Origin: Vannielia litorea
Lineage (GTDB): Bacteria > Pseudomonadota > Alphaproteobacteria > Rhodobacterales > Rhodobacteraceae
Length of the DNA: 64,000 nt
Assembly (NCBI RefSeq): GCF_900142295.1
Contig: NZ_FSRL01000002.1
Location: 248,001-312,000, forward strand
Reading direction: 5' to 3'
Part shown: positions 32,064 to 40,307 of the stretch, one piece after another
Layout: each line of letters opens with the position of its first letter
Position numbering within the stretch: position 1 is the stretch's first letter
Made by a program: the position numbers and the translations under genes
The notes under the pieces: model-generated
What the model saw: the letters and a program-made list of their open reading frames with translations, nothing else
The model's database searches: none
Told to the model about the DNA's origin: nothing

Positions 32064-32656
32064 TTGAGGAAGCTCGCGTAGAGGGCGAGGGCGACCACGG
32101 CCAGCAGCGAGGCGGCCATGGCGTAGTTGATCTTGCGGTGGGCGCTCTCGGGCAGGTTGAGGCGGTGCAGCGTGGCCCCGGCCCAGAGCCAGCCGAGGTG
32201 GACGGGAATCCAGACGGCGTTGAGGATCAGCACCTTGGCCACGGTCTCCAGCACGAGATTGTCGGGCAGGAAGGGGAAGCCCGCGTAGAGCGCGGTGTTC
32301 ACGGCATAGGCCTTGGGATTGATGGTTTGCAGCAGCACGCCGTTCAGCATGCCGGGCGCGGTCTTGGCCTCGACGAAGGCGATCTTGCTGCCGGCGAAGG
32401 CGATCTTGGCGGCGAGGTAGCACAGGTAGGCCACCGAGGCGACGGTGAGCACGATGCGGATGGCGGGCACCGAGAGCACCACGGCGGCCAGCCCGGTGAT
32501 GACGGCGAGGCCCACCAGATTGTTGCCGATGAAGAGGCCGGTGACATAGCGCAGGCCGGGCCGGAACCCGAAGCCCGAGCCGACGCCAGCGGTTGTCAGC
32601 ACGCCCGGGCCGGGGGTGATGATGAGGAAGACGACGGCGGCGAAGAAGGTGAACAT
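32060..32656 (-). CDS. LysE/RhtB family exporter
   Basis: A 198-aa integral membrane protein with about six predicted helices. The N-terminal FLIITPGPGVLTTAGVGSGFGFRPG is the LysE/RhtB signature, and LLQTINPKAYAV is the second conserved region. It exports small amino acids or, by inference from its position among sugar-acid enzymes, a toxic acid intermediate. ATG 32656 shares a base with the idnD-like stop (TGATG), so translation is coupled. Confidence 0.88.
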   Translation of the reverse strand: MFTFFAAVVFLIITPGPGVLTTAGVGSGFGFRPGLRYVTGLFIGNNLVGLAVITGLAAVVLSVPAIRIVLTVASVAYLCYLAAKIAFAGSKIAFVEAKTAPGMLNGVLLQTINPKAYAVNTALYAGFPFLPDNLVLETVAKVLILNAVWIPVHLGWLWAGATLHRLNLPESAHRKINYAMAASLLAVVALALYASFLK

Positions 32657-33684
32657 CAGAACTCGAGCTGCACTTTCATCGCGCGGGACTTGTCGGAGGC
32701 CGTGGTGAAGGCTTGCGCGTAGTCGGCCAGCGGGAAGCTGTGGGTGATGAGCGGGGCCACGTCGATCAGGCCCTTCTGCATGAGGGCGACCGCGATGGCG
32801 AATTCCTCGTGGAAGCGGAAGGAGCCCTTGAGCGAGAGCTCCTTGGCGGTGACCTGCATCATCGGCACCGACATGTCGCCGGAGAGGCCGAGCTGCACCA
32901 GCGTGCCGCGCGGGCGCAGGGCGGAGATGCAGGCGGCCAGCGCCTGGGGCGCGCCGGAACATTCGATGGCGGCATCGAACGTGCCTTTGTTCGCCGTGTA
33001 GGGGGCGAGCGCCTCTGGGTCTTCGGCCGTGTTCAGCGTGAGGTCGGCGCCGGAGGTGGCGGCGGCGGCCAGCGCCGGGGCGGCGATATCGGTTGCCACG
33101 ATTTCGGCCGCCCCGGCGCGGCGAGCGGCGAGGATGCAGAGCTGACCGATCGGGCCGCAGCCGGTGACGAGCACGCGCTTGCCCAACAGGTCGCCGGCCT
33201 GGCGCGTGGCGTGGAGGCAGACGGCCAGCGGCTCGGCCATGGCGGCCTCGGCGGCGGAGAGGCCCACGGCCTTCACGCATTGGGAGGCCATCGCCACCAG
33301 CTCCTCGCGGAAGGCGCCCTGGATATGCGGGAAGGGCATGGCGGAGCCGTAGAAGCGCATGTTCAGGCATTGGTTGGGCAGCCCGCGCAGGCATTGGGCG
33401 CAGGCGCCGCAGGGCCGCGATGGGCTGACGGCGACGAGATCGCCCAGGGCGAGACCCACGACGCCCTCGCCGAGCGCGGTGATCGTGCCTGACACCTCGT
33501 GGCCGAGGATCATCGGCTCGCGCAGCTTGACCGTGCCGAAGCCGCCGTTGTGGTAGTAGTGCAGGTCGGAGCCGCAGATGCCGCCGCGCGACATGCGCAG
33601 GGCAACCTCGCCCGGCCCGGGGGAAATGGCTTCGCAGTCCTCGAGGCGCAGATCATGCGCCCCATGGGCAAACAGCGCCTTCAT
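32656..33684 (-). CDS. Zinc-dependent alcohol dehydrogenase, L-idonate 5-dehydrogenase-like
   Basis: A 342-aa medium-chain dehydrogenase. The catalytic zinc site is ICGSDLHYYHNGG with GHEVSGTI, the structural zinc site CGACAQCLRGLPNQC, and the cofactor motif VTGCGPIGQLCILAA. YYHNGGFG is typical of the L-idonate 5-dehydrogenase/sorbitol group. It would oxidise L-idonate to 5-keto-D-gluconate, which the divergent SDR (33799) can reduce to D-gluconate. First gene of the eight-gene leftward operon; the palindrome at 33726-33743 lies 42 bp upstream. Confidence 0.86.
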   Translation of the reverse strand: MKALFAHGAHDLRLEDCEAISPGPGEVALRMSRGGICGSDLHYYHNGGFGTVKLREPMILGHEVSGTITALGEGVVGLALGDLVAVSPSRPCGACAQCLRGLPNQCLNMRFYGSAMPFPHIQGAFREELVAMASQCVKAVGLSAAEAAMAEPLAVCLHATRQAGDLLGKRVLVTGCGPIGQLCILAARRAGAAEIVATDIAAPALAAAATSGADLTLNTAEDPEALAPYTANKGTFDAAIECSGAPQALAACISALRPRGTLVQLGLSGDMSVPMMQVTAKELSLKGSFRFHEEFAIAVALMQKGLIDVAPLITHSFPLADYAQAFTTASDKSRAMKVQLEF

Positions 33685-33725
33685 GGGCGTGGCTCCTCCC
33701 TGGGTGGGGCGGTTGCAACGCGCCC

Positions 33726-33743
33726 CAAATGGTATACCATTTG
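33726..33743. promoter_or_regulatory. Perfect 18-bp TGGTATACCA operator between idnD-like and idnO-like genes
   Basis: CAAATGGTATACCATTTG is a perfect palindrome in the 114-bp divergent promoter. Its core repeats the site at 24866-24879. It is the pattern recognised by UxuR/NanR-type GntR regulators; the regulator at 20709 is the likely binder. Confidence 0.78.
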
Positions 33744-33798
33744 CATGAAGGCTCGGCCCCGGAATGTCAATGCGGGGGGTCGGCGCGTGGGAGGACTT

Positions 33799-34551
33799 AT
33801 GACTATTTTCGATCTGACCGGGCGGCGTGCGCTCGTCACCGGCTCGTCCATGGGCATTGGCGCGGCGCTGGCCAAGGGGCTGGCGGCGGCCGGGGCCTCG
33901 GTGGTGCTGAACGCGCGCAACGCCGAGCGGCTGGAAGCCGAGGCGGAGGCGATGCGGGCCACGGGAGCGGAGGTCGATACCCTGGCCTTCGACGTGACCG
34001 ATGCGGCGGCGGTACGCGCGGCGGTGGAGGGCTATGGCAAGCCGCTCGACATCCTGGTGAACAACGCGGGCATGCAGCATCGCGGGCCGCTGGAGGAGTT
34101 CGAGCCCGAGGCCTTCGACCGGCTGATGCGGACCAACGTGAACAGCGCCTTTTACGTGGGGCAGGCGGTGGCGCGTGGGATGATCGCACGCGGCAAGGGC
34201 AAGATCATCAACATCGCCTCGGTGCAGACCCTGCTCGCCCGGCCCGGCATCGCGCCCTACACCGCGAGCAAGGGGGCGATTGCCAACCTGACCAAGGGTA
34301 TGGCGACCGACTGGGCGAAATACGGGCTGAACTGCAACGCGATCGCGCCGGGCTACTTTGACACGCCGCTGAACGCGGCACTGGTGGCGGATCCGGAGTT
34401 CAGCGCCTGGCTCGAGAAGCGCACGCCCGCCGGGCGCTGGGGCAAGGTGGAAGAGCTGGTGGGGGCCTGCGTGTTCCTGGCCAGTGACGCGGCCAGTTTC
34501 GTGAACGGGCACACGCTTTTCGTGGACGGCGGGATCACCGCGAGTCTGTAG
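33799..34551 (+). CDS. Short-chain dehydrogenase, gluconate 5-dehydrogenase-like
   Basis: A 250-aa classical SDR: TGSSMGIGAALAKGL (cofactor), NNAGMQ, catalytic Ser in NIASVQT, YTASK (YxxxK) and PGYFDTPLN. TIFDLTGRRALVTG resembles 5-keto-D-gluconate reductases. ATG 33799 follows GGGAGGACTT. The divergent layout with the idonate dehydrogenase-like gene and the shared operator supports joint function in L-idonate/gluconate interconversion. Confidence 0.87.
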   Translation: MTIFDLTGRRALVTGSSMGIGAALAKGLAAAGASVVLNARNAERLEAEAEAMRATGAEVDTLAFDVTDAAAVRAAVEGYGKPLDILVNNAGMQHRGPLEEFEPEAFDRLMRTNVNSAFYVGQAVARGMIARGKGKIINIASVQTLLARPGIAPYTASKGAIANLTKGMATDWAKYGLNCNAIAPGYFDTPLNAALVADPEFSAWLEKRTPAGRWGKVEELVGACVFLASDAASFVNGHTLFVDGGITASL

Positions 34552-34570
34552 GATTTCCAGGGAGGACAGA

Positions 34571-35485
34571 ATGGCAGACAAACCGACCGTCGGGTTCATC
34601 GGCGTGGGATTCATGGGCCACGGGATGGCCAAGAACATCCTGAAGGGCGGCTACCCGCTGGTGGTGAAGGGCAACCGCAACCGCACGCCGGTGGAGAGCC
34701 TGCTGGGCATGGGGGCGACGGAAGCGGCCTCGCCCCGCGAGATGGCCGAGCAATGCGGGATCATCCACATCTGCCTCGGCAACTCCCCGCAGGTGGAGGC
34801 GGTATTTCACGGGCCGGACGGGATTCTGGCCGGGGCACGCGAGGGGCTGATCGTGGTGGAGTGCTCTACCGCCGACCCGGTGAGCACGATGAAACTGGCG
34901 GCAGAGCTCGAAGCAAAGGGCGGCCGACTTGTGGATGCGCCGCTGGGCCGCACGCCGAAGGAGGCAGAGGAGGGCACGCTGGATGCGATGGTGGGGGCGG
35001 ATGACGAGAGCTTTGCTCGCGTGCTGCCGGTGATCGAGTGCTGGGCGGGCAACATCAACCACCTCGGGCCCACGGGCAACGGCCACAAGATGAAGCTGCT
35101 GATGAACTTCATCTCGATGGGCTATGCCGCGCTGTTTGCCGAGGCCACCGTGCTTGGCGCCGCCGTGGGGATTGCGCCTAGCCAGGTGCGGAAGGTGATC
35201 GGCGGCTCGCGGCTCTCGAACGGGTTCTTCGAGACCTTCATGCGGGGCTGCGTGGGGCGCGAGGCGGAGGTGCACAAGTTCACCATCCAGAACGCCAACA
35301 AGGATTTGCGCTACGTGAACTCGATGGCCGCCGATGCCGGGGTGGTCAACGTGGTGGCCAGCGCGGTGCGGCACTACTTCAACCATGTCGAGGCGATCGG
35401 GAAGGGCGGCGATTTCGTGCCTTTCGTGACCGACCACGTGGCCCGGCTGAACGGGATGGACATGGAAGCGGAGGCGAAGAAATAG
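34571..35485 (+). CDS. Beta-hydroxyacid dehydrogenase family NAD(P)-dependent oxidoreductase
   Basis: A 304-aa protein of the 3-hydroxyisobutyrate/tartronate-semialdehyde reductase family: VGFIGVGFMGHGMAKNIL (Rossmann), VECSTADP, VDAPLGRTPKEAEEGTL (substrate loop) and the catalytic lysine in GNGHKMKLLMNF. Family members act on tartronate semialdehyde, L-threonate or other beta-hydroxyacids. It follows the idnO-like gene by 19 bp with a GGGAGG site, so it is the second gene of that rightward operon. It could be an LtnD-like threonate dehydrogenase feeding OtnI/K/C, but this is speculative. Confidence 0.85.
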   Translation: MADKPTVGFIGVGFMGHGMAKNILKGGYPLVVKGNRNRTPVESLLGMGATEAASPREMAEQCGIIHICLGNSPQVEAVFHGPDGILAGAREGLIVVECSTADPVSTMKLAAELEAKGGRLVDAPLGRTPKEAEEGTLDAMVGADDESFARVLPVIECWAGNINHLGPTGNGHKMKLLMNFISMGYAALFAEATVLGAAVGIAPSQVRKVIGGSRLSNGFFETFMRGCVGREAEVHKFTIQNANKDLRYVNSMAADAGVVNVVASAVRHYFNHVEAIGKGGDFVPFVTDHVARLNGMDMEAEAKK

Positions 35486-36074
35486 GCGGCGCCGCGCCCT
35501 GCCGGCCGCGTGCCGGTTGGCGCGGGCTTGGAGTTTTCAGCCCGGGGCGGCAGGGGCGCTAACCCGATATTAAGGTTAACGCGCCATGATCGCCTCACGG
35601 TACAGGCTGGGAAGCCGATGACCGTGCAAGGAAATTCCCCACCGTCGCTGATTCTGGGCCGTCCCGGCGGTGGGGTTCCGGTGATGGGTTGACCGAACTT
35701 GCGGCGGTTTGGCGCGCGTGATGCGGTGGCGTGCGGTGGCGACTCGGGCGCCAGCGCCCAAGGTTTGCCGGTCGGACCGACGCCAGGCCTCGGTCCGAAG
35801 GCGCAGGGCCTGGTTCATTTTGTTGCTCCAAGTATCCCAGACTGCCGGTGTCGCCCGCGCACCCGTGCAGAATGGGTCGCTCCGGGTGGAGAAGGGATTT
35901 CAACGGTCCTGTAACGATCGCCCGGTGCGGAAAGCCCCACTCCCGGCGCGGAAAGGATCGGCCTGGGGCCGCAAGGACCGCCCCGCCCGCCGCACGGGCG
36001 CGCGACGGCCTGCGCCGCTGCCGCGCAATCGACCCAGCGCGGCACAATCGACCGCGCGCCGCTCGGGTCGGGGC
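35486..36074. other. 589-bp intergenic region without a recognised gene
   Basis: The first part can fold: a CGGGCT/AGCCCG hairpin (35523-35544) lies inside longer complementary arms near 35494-35504 and 35548-35559, possibly ending the preceding transcript. A TTAAGGTTAAC sequence is at 35570-35580. Short frames exist on both strands, but none has a good ribosome site or recognisable protein character. The remainder, 35700-36070, is GC-rich and unexplained. Confidence 0.5.
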
Positions 36075-37646
36075 CTAGTCGCGGCGGATCACGCCGGTCA
36101 GAGCTGCGGCGGCGAGGGCGGTGACGATCCAGCCCAGCCCCTTGGCGAACCACCGCAGCCCCCAACCGACCCGGCCCCAGGGCGAGCGCGAGGTGGAGGG
36201 GGCCCAGGCCTCCTCCTGCCCGAAGTTCACCAGCGGGATCACGAGGTCGGCGGCATAGGCCAGCGAGGAGAAGGTCTCCCAGTCCTGGCCGGCCTGTCCC
36301 GGCTGGCTCCAGAAGGCGCCCGGTGCCTCGGGGTGGGTCCGGGTGGCCTCGATCCAGGGCGCGGAGGTGAGGATCGGCGCGGCGTTGGGGGTCATGTCGC
36401 CTGCGTTCCAGGTGACCTGGTAGAAGGCGGCGAGCCCGGCGATCAGCACCACGGCCAGGGCGACCGAGCGGCCCGGGCGGTAGCCGTAGCCCACGGTGAA
36501 ACGCAGAACCACGTCGGAGAGCCACATCATCAGCCAGCGCGCTCCGAGGCCCGAGGTCTCGGCGCGGAGCCGGCGGTTCTCGGCCCTGAGCAGCCGCTCC
36601 TTGACCATCAGCACGGTCTGGGCGTCGCCCCTGTGGCCCATGCGCCCCAGCACATAGGCCAGTTGCTCGTAGGGCTGGGCATTGAAGCTCAGCCCCTCGG
36701 GCCGCCGCGCCAGCCAGGCCAGCCGCTCGGTGGGGCGGGTATCGGCATGGCGGGAGAAGTCAGAGTAGCGGAAGCCGTCGAGCCGCAGGGGGTAGGCGGC
36801 CCCGGGGCCGGTGGGCTCGTCCTTGAAGCGTGCGACCTCGGCCCCCGCGAGGTTGACCACGCGGGTGATCGCGTTGTGCTGGAAATAAAGGATGCCGCCG
36901 ATGCGGGCGCGGGCGAGTGACACCGCGATGTCGGCGCCATGCTCCTCCGTCGCCCCGAAGGCTGCGTGGCCCAGCGGCTCGGCGGGCAGCTCGATGGCGC
37001 AGTGGGTCACGAAGCAGTCATGGTCGATCCGGGCGGAGGAGAAGAACAGCGCGCCGCGGCAGGCGAGCGTGGTCTCGCCCTCGGCATAGGGGTAGTTGCC
37101 GAGAAACACCGAGCCTTCGACCCGCAGCGAGGGGGCGAAGACCGCATCCTGCCCGCCGCCGTCGATGGTGACGCCGCAGAGCTGGAGGTCGCCGCCGATC
37201 CGCGCGCCGGAGAGGCCGATCTCGCCCTCCACCCGGCTCTCGCCGCGCAGGTAGACCGAGCCCGAGAAGCGGGCGTTGTCGGCGGTGATCGCCCGCAGGG
37301 TGCAGCCTGAGAGGTGCAGCCCGCGCAGGGCGGCGTTGACGAGGTTCATCTCGCCGTCGATCCGGCAGGCGGAGAGGGTGATGTCGAGCGGGCAGTCGGT
37401 GCCTTGCAGATCGAGCGCGCCGGAGATGCGGGCGCCGCGCAGGCGCAGGCCCTTGGGGTTGACCGGGTGGTCGGGCAGCCCCAGCAGCAGCTCGCGCAGG
37501 AGCGCGGCGCGCAGGCTCACCGCCTCGCCCGCATCGGCCGGGGGCAGCATGCCGTCGCCCAGCGTGACCCGGTCGGGCCCGGCACAGGCCGCGAGCAGTT
37601 TTTCTTCTGCCACGGTGAGCGGGGAGAATGCGTTGAGCGCCGTCAT
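36075..37646 (-). CDS. Membrane-anchored beta-helix-like hypothetical protein
   Basis: From ATG 37646 the product is 523 aa. Residues about 60-250 contain repeated short blocks of the form LRLRGARISGALDLQGT, ITADNARFSGSVYLRG and IGLSGARIGGDLQLCGV, resembling a pentapeptide-like right-handed beta-helix. A linker and a charged segment (LGRMGHRGDAQTVLMVKERLLRAENRR) precede a transmembrane helix (SVALAVVLIAGLAAFYQVTW) and a C-terminal one (WIVTALAAAALTGVI). I do not recognise a function. The open frame extends further upstream but without a better start. Confidence 0.75.
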   Translation of the reverse strand: MTALNAFSPLTVAEEKLLAACAGPDRVTLGDGMLPPADAGEAVSLRAALLRELLLGLPDHPVNPKGLRLRGARISGALDLQGTDCPLDITLSACRIDGEMNLVNAALRGLHLSGCTLRAITADNARFSGSVYLRGESRVEGEIGLSGARIGGDLQLCGVTIDGGGQDAVFAPSLRVEGSVFLGNYPYAEGETTLACRGALFFSSARIDHDCFVTHCAIELPAEPLGHAAFGATEEHGADIAVSLARARIGGILYFQHNAITRVVNLAGAEVARFKDEPTGPGAAYPLRLDGFRYSDFSRHADTRPTERLAWLARRPEGLSFNAQPYEQLAYVLGRMGHRGDAQTVLMVKERLLRAENRRLRAETSGLGARWLMMWLSDVVLRFTVGYGYRPGRSVALAVVLIAGLAAFYQVTWNAGDMTPNAAPILTSAPWIEATRTHPEAPGAFWSQPGQAGQDWETFSSLAYAADLVIPLVNFGQEEAWAPSTSRSPWGRVGWGLRWFAKGLGWIVTALAAAALTGVIRRD

Positions 37647-37817
37647 GGGGCGACGTTGCCACCCGCCGCCGGGGGCGTAAAGCAACGATCCGCCGGGCGG
37701 CGGACGGGCGTTGCGACCCTGCGTCATGAAACATTGATGCAGGCCCGGCCCGGTGCTACCTTTGGGGCAGGCCCGGCGCCGGGGCTGCACAGGCGCGCAA
37801 CCGTGGAGGACCATCTC

Positions 37818-38228
37818 CTGACTCACTCTTCGGAGGCCGCCGTCCAGCATACGGCAGGCAACGCGCCCCATCCGGGTGCACACAAAGGCGACACCGGCGG
37901 AAAGGCCCTGCTCGCACACATCCTCTCATCGCTCGAAGACGACAAGGCCGAGGAGATCGTGACGATCGACCTCGCCGGCAAGTCGACGATCGCCGATCAC
38001 ATGGTGATCTGCTCGGGCCGCTCCAGCCGCCAGGTCGGTGCCATTGCCGAAAAGCTGGTGGACCGGCTGAAGCAGGCGTTCGGCACGAGCTGCAAGATCG
38101 AGGGCAAGGATGCGGGCGACTGGGTGCTGATCGACACCGGCGACGTGATCGTTCACGTCTTCCGCCCGGAGGTTCGCGACTTCTACCAGCTCGAGAAGAT
38201 GTGGCAGCCGGTCACCGCGACCGCCTGA
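37818..38228 (+). CDS. rsfS: Ribosome silencing factor RsfS
   Basis: The conserved RsfS (Iojap/DUF143) domain covers LLAHILSSLEDDKAEEIVTIDL to the C-terminus, with DHMVICSGRSSRQVGAIAEKL and GDWVLIDTGDVIVHVFRPEVRDFYQLEKMW. RsfS binds uL14 on the 50S subunit and blocks subunit joining under starvation. There is no ATG: the frame offers GTG 37803 (no ribosome site before it) and CTG 37818, which has GGAGG at eight bases. I place the start at CTG 37818 (136 aa), with GTG 37803 (141 aa) as the alternative. rlmH follows by 7 bp, a widely conserved pair. Confidence 0.92.
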   Translation: MTHSSEAAVQHTAGNAPHPGAHKGDTGGKALLAHILSSLEDDKAEEIVTIDLAGKSTIADHMVICSGRSSRQVGAIAEKLVDRLKQAFGTSCKIEGKDAGDWVLIDTGDVIVHVFRPEVRDFYQLEKMWQPVTATA

Positions 38229-38235
38229 CGCCGCC

Positions 38236-38706
38236 TTGAAGCTGACCATTCTCGCCATCGGGCGGCTTCGCGCCGGCCCGGAGAAGCTCCTAATCGACGA
38301 TTACATGGACCGCGCCGGCAAGACGGGGCGCGCGCTTGCGCTCGGCCCGGCCACGGTGGTGGAACTGGAGGACAAGCGCGGCGGAGGCAAGCCGGCGGAG
38401 GCGGAGCTCCTGCGCCGCGCGGTGCCGCCGGGTGCGGTGGTGGTGGCGATGGACGAGCGCGGCAAGGTGCTCAGCTCGCCCGGCTTCGCCGGCCAACTGG
38501 CGAAATGGCGTGATACCGGCCGCCCCGAGGTGGTGCTGATGATCGGCGGGGCCGACGGGCTGGACCCGGCCCTGGTGGCCGAGGCGGACTTTGCCCTGAG
38601 CTTCGGCAAGATGGTCTGGCCGCACATGCTGGCGCGGGTGATGCTGGCCGAGCAGCTCTACCGGGCGGTCTCGATCCTGGCGGGCACGCCCTACCACCGG
38701 GAGTAG
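38236..38706 (+). CDS. rlmH: 23S rRNA (pseudouridine1915-N3)-methyltransferase RlmH
   Basis: A 156-aa SPOUT methyltransferase with TTG start. The SAM-binding knot shows MIGGADGLDPAL, and the C-terminus LSFGKMVWPHMLARVMLAEQLYRAVSILAGTPYHRE is diagnostic for RlmH. It methylates pseudouridine 1915 in helix 69 of 23S rRNA on assembled 70S ribosomes. The order rsfS-rlmH is conserved across bacteria. Confidence 0.97.
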   Translation: MKLTILAIGRLRAGPEKLLIDDYMDRAGKTGRALALGPATVVELEDKRGGGKPAEAELLRRAVPPGAVVVAMDERGKVLSSPGFAGQLAKWRDTGRPEVVLMIGGADGLDPALVAEADFALSFGKMVWPHMLARVMLAEQLYRAVSILAGTPYHRE

Positions 38707-38795
38707 CCCGGAACCACGGCCGGAGCTGCGCTCCCCGTTCCCCCTGACGCCACTCTGCGTTAGAACCCCCCCAGCAACCCGAAGGAGCCCCCCCC

Positions 38796-40307
38796 ATGCC
38801 CAAGCCTGTTGTCCTTTGCATTCTCGATGGCTGGGGCCTTGGCGACGGCGGCCCCGGCGATGCCCCGGCCCTGGCGCGGACCCCCGTGATGGACCGGCTG
38901 ATGGCGACATGCCCGCATGCCACGCTCACCACCTTCGGCCCCGACGTGGGGCTGCCCACGGGGCAGATGGGCAACTCGGAGGTGGGCCATACCAACATCG
39001 GGGCAGGGCGCGTCGTGGCGATGGACCTGGGCCAGATCGACCTGGCCATCGAGGACGGCAGCTTCGCCGAGAACGAGGGGTTGGGCGCCTTCATCGCCGC
39101 CCTGAAGGCATCCGGCGGCACGGCGCATCTGGCGGGGCTGGTCTCGCCGGGCGGGGTGCACAGCCACCAGAGCCACATGATCGCCGCCGCCCGCGCCATT
39201 GCCGCCGCGGGTGTGCCGGTGGCGATCCACGCGCTGACGGACGGGCGCGACGTGGCGCCGAAGTCGGCCGATGGCTACATCGCCGAGACCGAGAAGGCCC
39301 TGCCGGAGGGCGCGCGGTTCGTCACCGTTTCGGGGCGTTACTACGCGATGGACCGCGACAACCGCTGGGACAGGGTCTCGAAGGCTTACGAGGCCATCTT
39401 GCATGGCAAGGGCGAGGCGGGCGAGAGCGCAACAGGGACCGTCACCGCGGCCTATGCCGCCGACAAGACCGACGAGTTCATCCTGCCCACGGTGCTGCCC
39501 GGCTACGCGGGCATGACGGATGGCGACGGCCTCTTTTTCCTCAACTTCCGCGCCGACCGCGCCCGCGAGATCCTGCGGGCCATCGGCGAGCCGGGGTTCG
39601 CGGAGTTCGACCCGGGCACGCGGCCCCGGCTCGCCGCGCTGCTCGGGATGGTCGAATACTCCGAAGGCCACAATGCCTACATGACCACCTGTTTCCCGCC
39701 ACGCGACATCCGCAACACGCTGGGGGCCTGGGTGGCCAGGCACGGGCTGACGCAGTTTCACATCGCGGAGACGGAGAAGTACCCGCACGTCACCTTCTTC
39801 CTGAACGGTGGCAAGGAGGACCCGGAGCCGGGCGAGGACCGCTACATGCCGAAGTCGCCCGATGTGGCGACCTATGACATGAAGCCCGAGATGAGCGCGC
39901 CGGAGGTGTCGGAGCGACTCGTGGCGGCGATCGAGAAGGGCTACGACTTCATCGTCGTGAACTTCGCCAATCCCGACATGGTGGGCCACACCGGCGTGAT
40001 CGAGGCTGCCGTGGCCGCCTGCGAGGCGGTCGACACCGGGCTGGGCAAGGCGCTGGACGCGCTGGAGAAGGCGGGCGGAGCGATCATCGTAACCGCAGAC
40101 CACGGCAATTGCGACATGATGATCGACCCCGAGACCGGCGGCCCGCACACGGCGCACACGCTGAACCCGGTGCCGGTGGTGATCTACGGCGCGCCGGAGG
40201 GGGCCCGTGTGGCCGAGGGGCGGCTGGCCGACCTTGCGCCGACCGTGCTGGAGCTGATGGGGCTGCCGCAGCCCGAGGAAATGACCGGAAAGAGCCTGTT
40301 GCGATGA
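38796..40307 (+). CDS. gpmI: 2,3-bisphosphoglycerate-independent phosphoglycerate mutase
   Basis: A 503-aa alkaline-phosphatase-superfamily enzyme. PKPVVLCILDGWG carries the first metal Asp, PTGQMGNSEVGHTNIGAGR the serine nucleophile, HSHQSHM-type HSHQ the His ligand, and VTADHGNCD the last Asp-His pair. It interconverts 3- and 2-phosphoglycerate using Mn2+ in glycolysis. It overlaps the envC-like gene by ATGA. Confidence 0.97.
   Translation: MPKPVVLCILDGWGLGDGGPGDAPALARTPVMDRLMATCPHATLTTFGPDVGLPTGQMGNSEVGHTNIGAGRVVAMDLGQIDLAIEDGSFAENEGLGAFIAALKASGGTAHLAGLVSPGGVHSHQSHMIAAARAIAAAGVPVAIHALTDGRDVAPKSADGYIAETEKALPEGARFVTVSGRYYAMDRDNRWDRVSKAYEAILHGKGEAGESATGTVTAAYAADKTDEFILPTVLPGYAGMTDGDGLFFLNFRADRAREILRAIGEPGFAEFDPGTRPRLAALLGMVEYSEGHNAYMTTCFPPRDIRNTLGAWVARHGLTQFHIAETEKYPHVTFFLNGGKEDPEPGEDRYMPKSPDVATYDMKPEMSAPEVSERLVAAIEKGYDFIVVNFANPDMVGHTGVIEAAVAACEAVDTGLGKALDALEKAGGAIIVTADHGNCDMMIDPETGGPHTAHTLNPVPVVIYGAPEGARVAEGRLADLAPTVLELMGLPQPEEMTGKSLLR

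Noticed and set aside
35510..35692. A 60-codon + strand frame in the 589-bp gap
   Set aside because: No ribosome site at the start and no recognisable motif; it could not be distinguished from chance.
35709..36920. A 403-codon + strand frame running from the intergenic gap into the beta-helix gene
   Set aside because: Composition is Arg/Pro/Gly-rich without motifs, it lacks a ribosome site, and most of it is antisense to a more protein-like gene.
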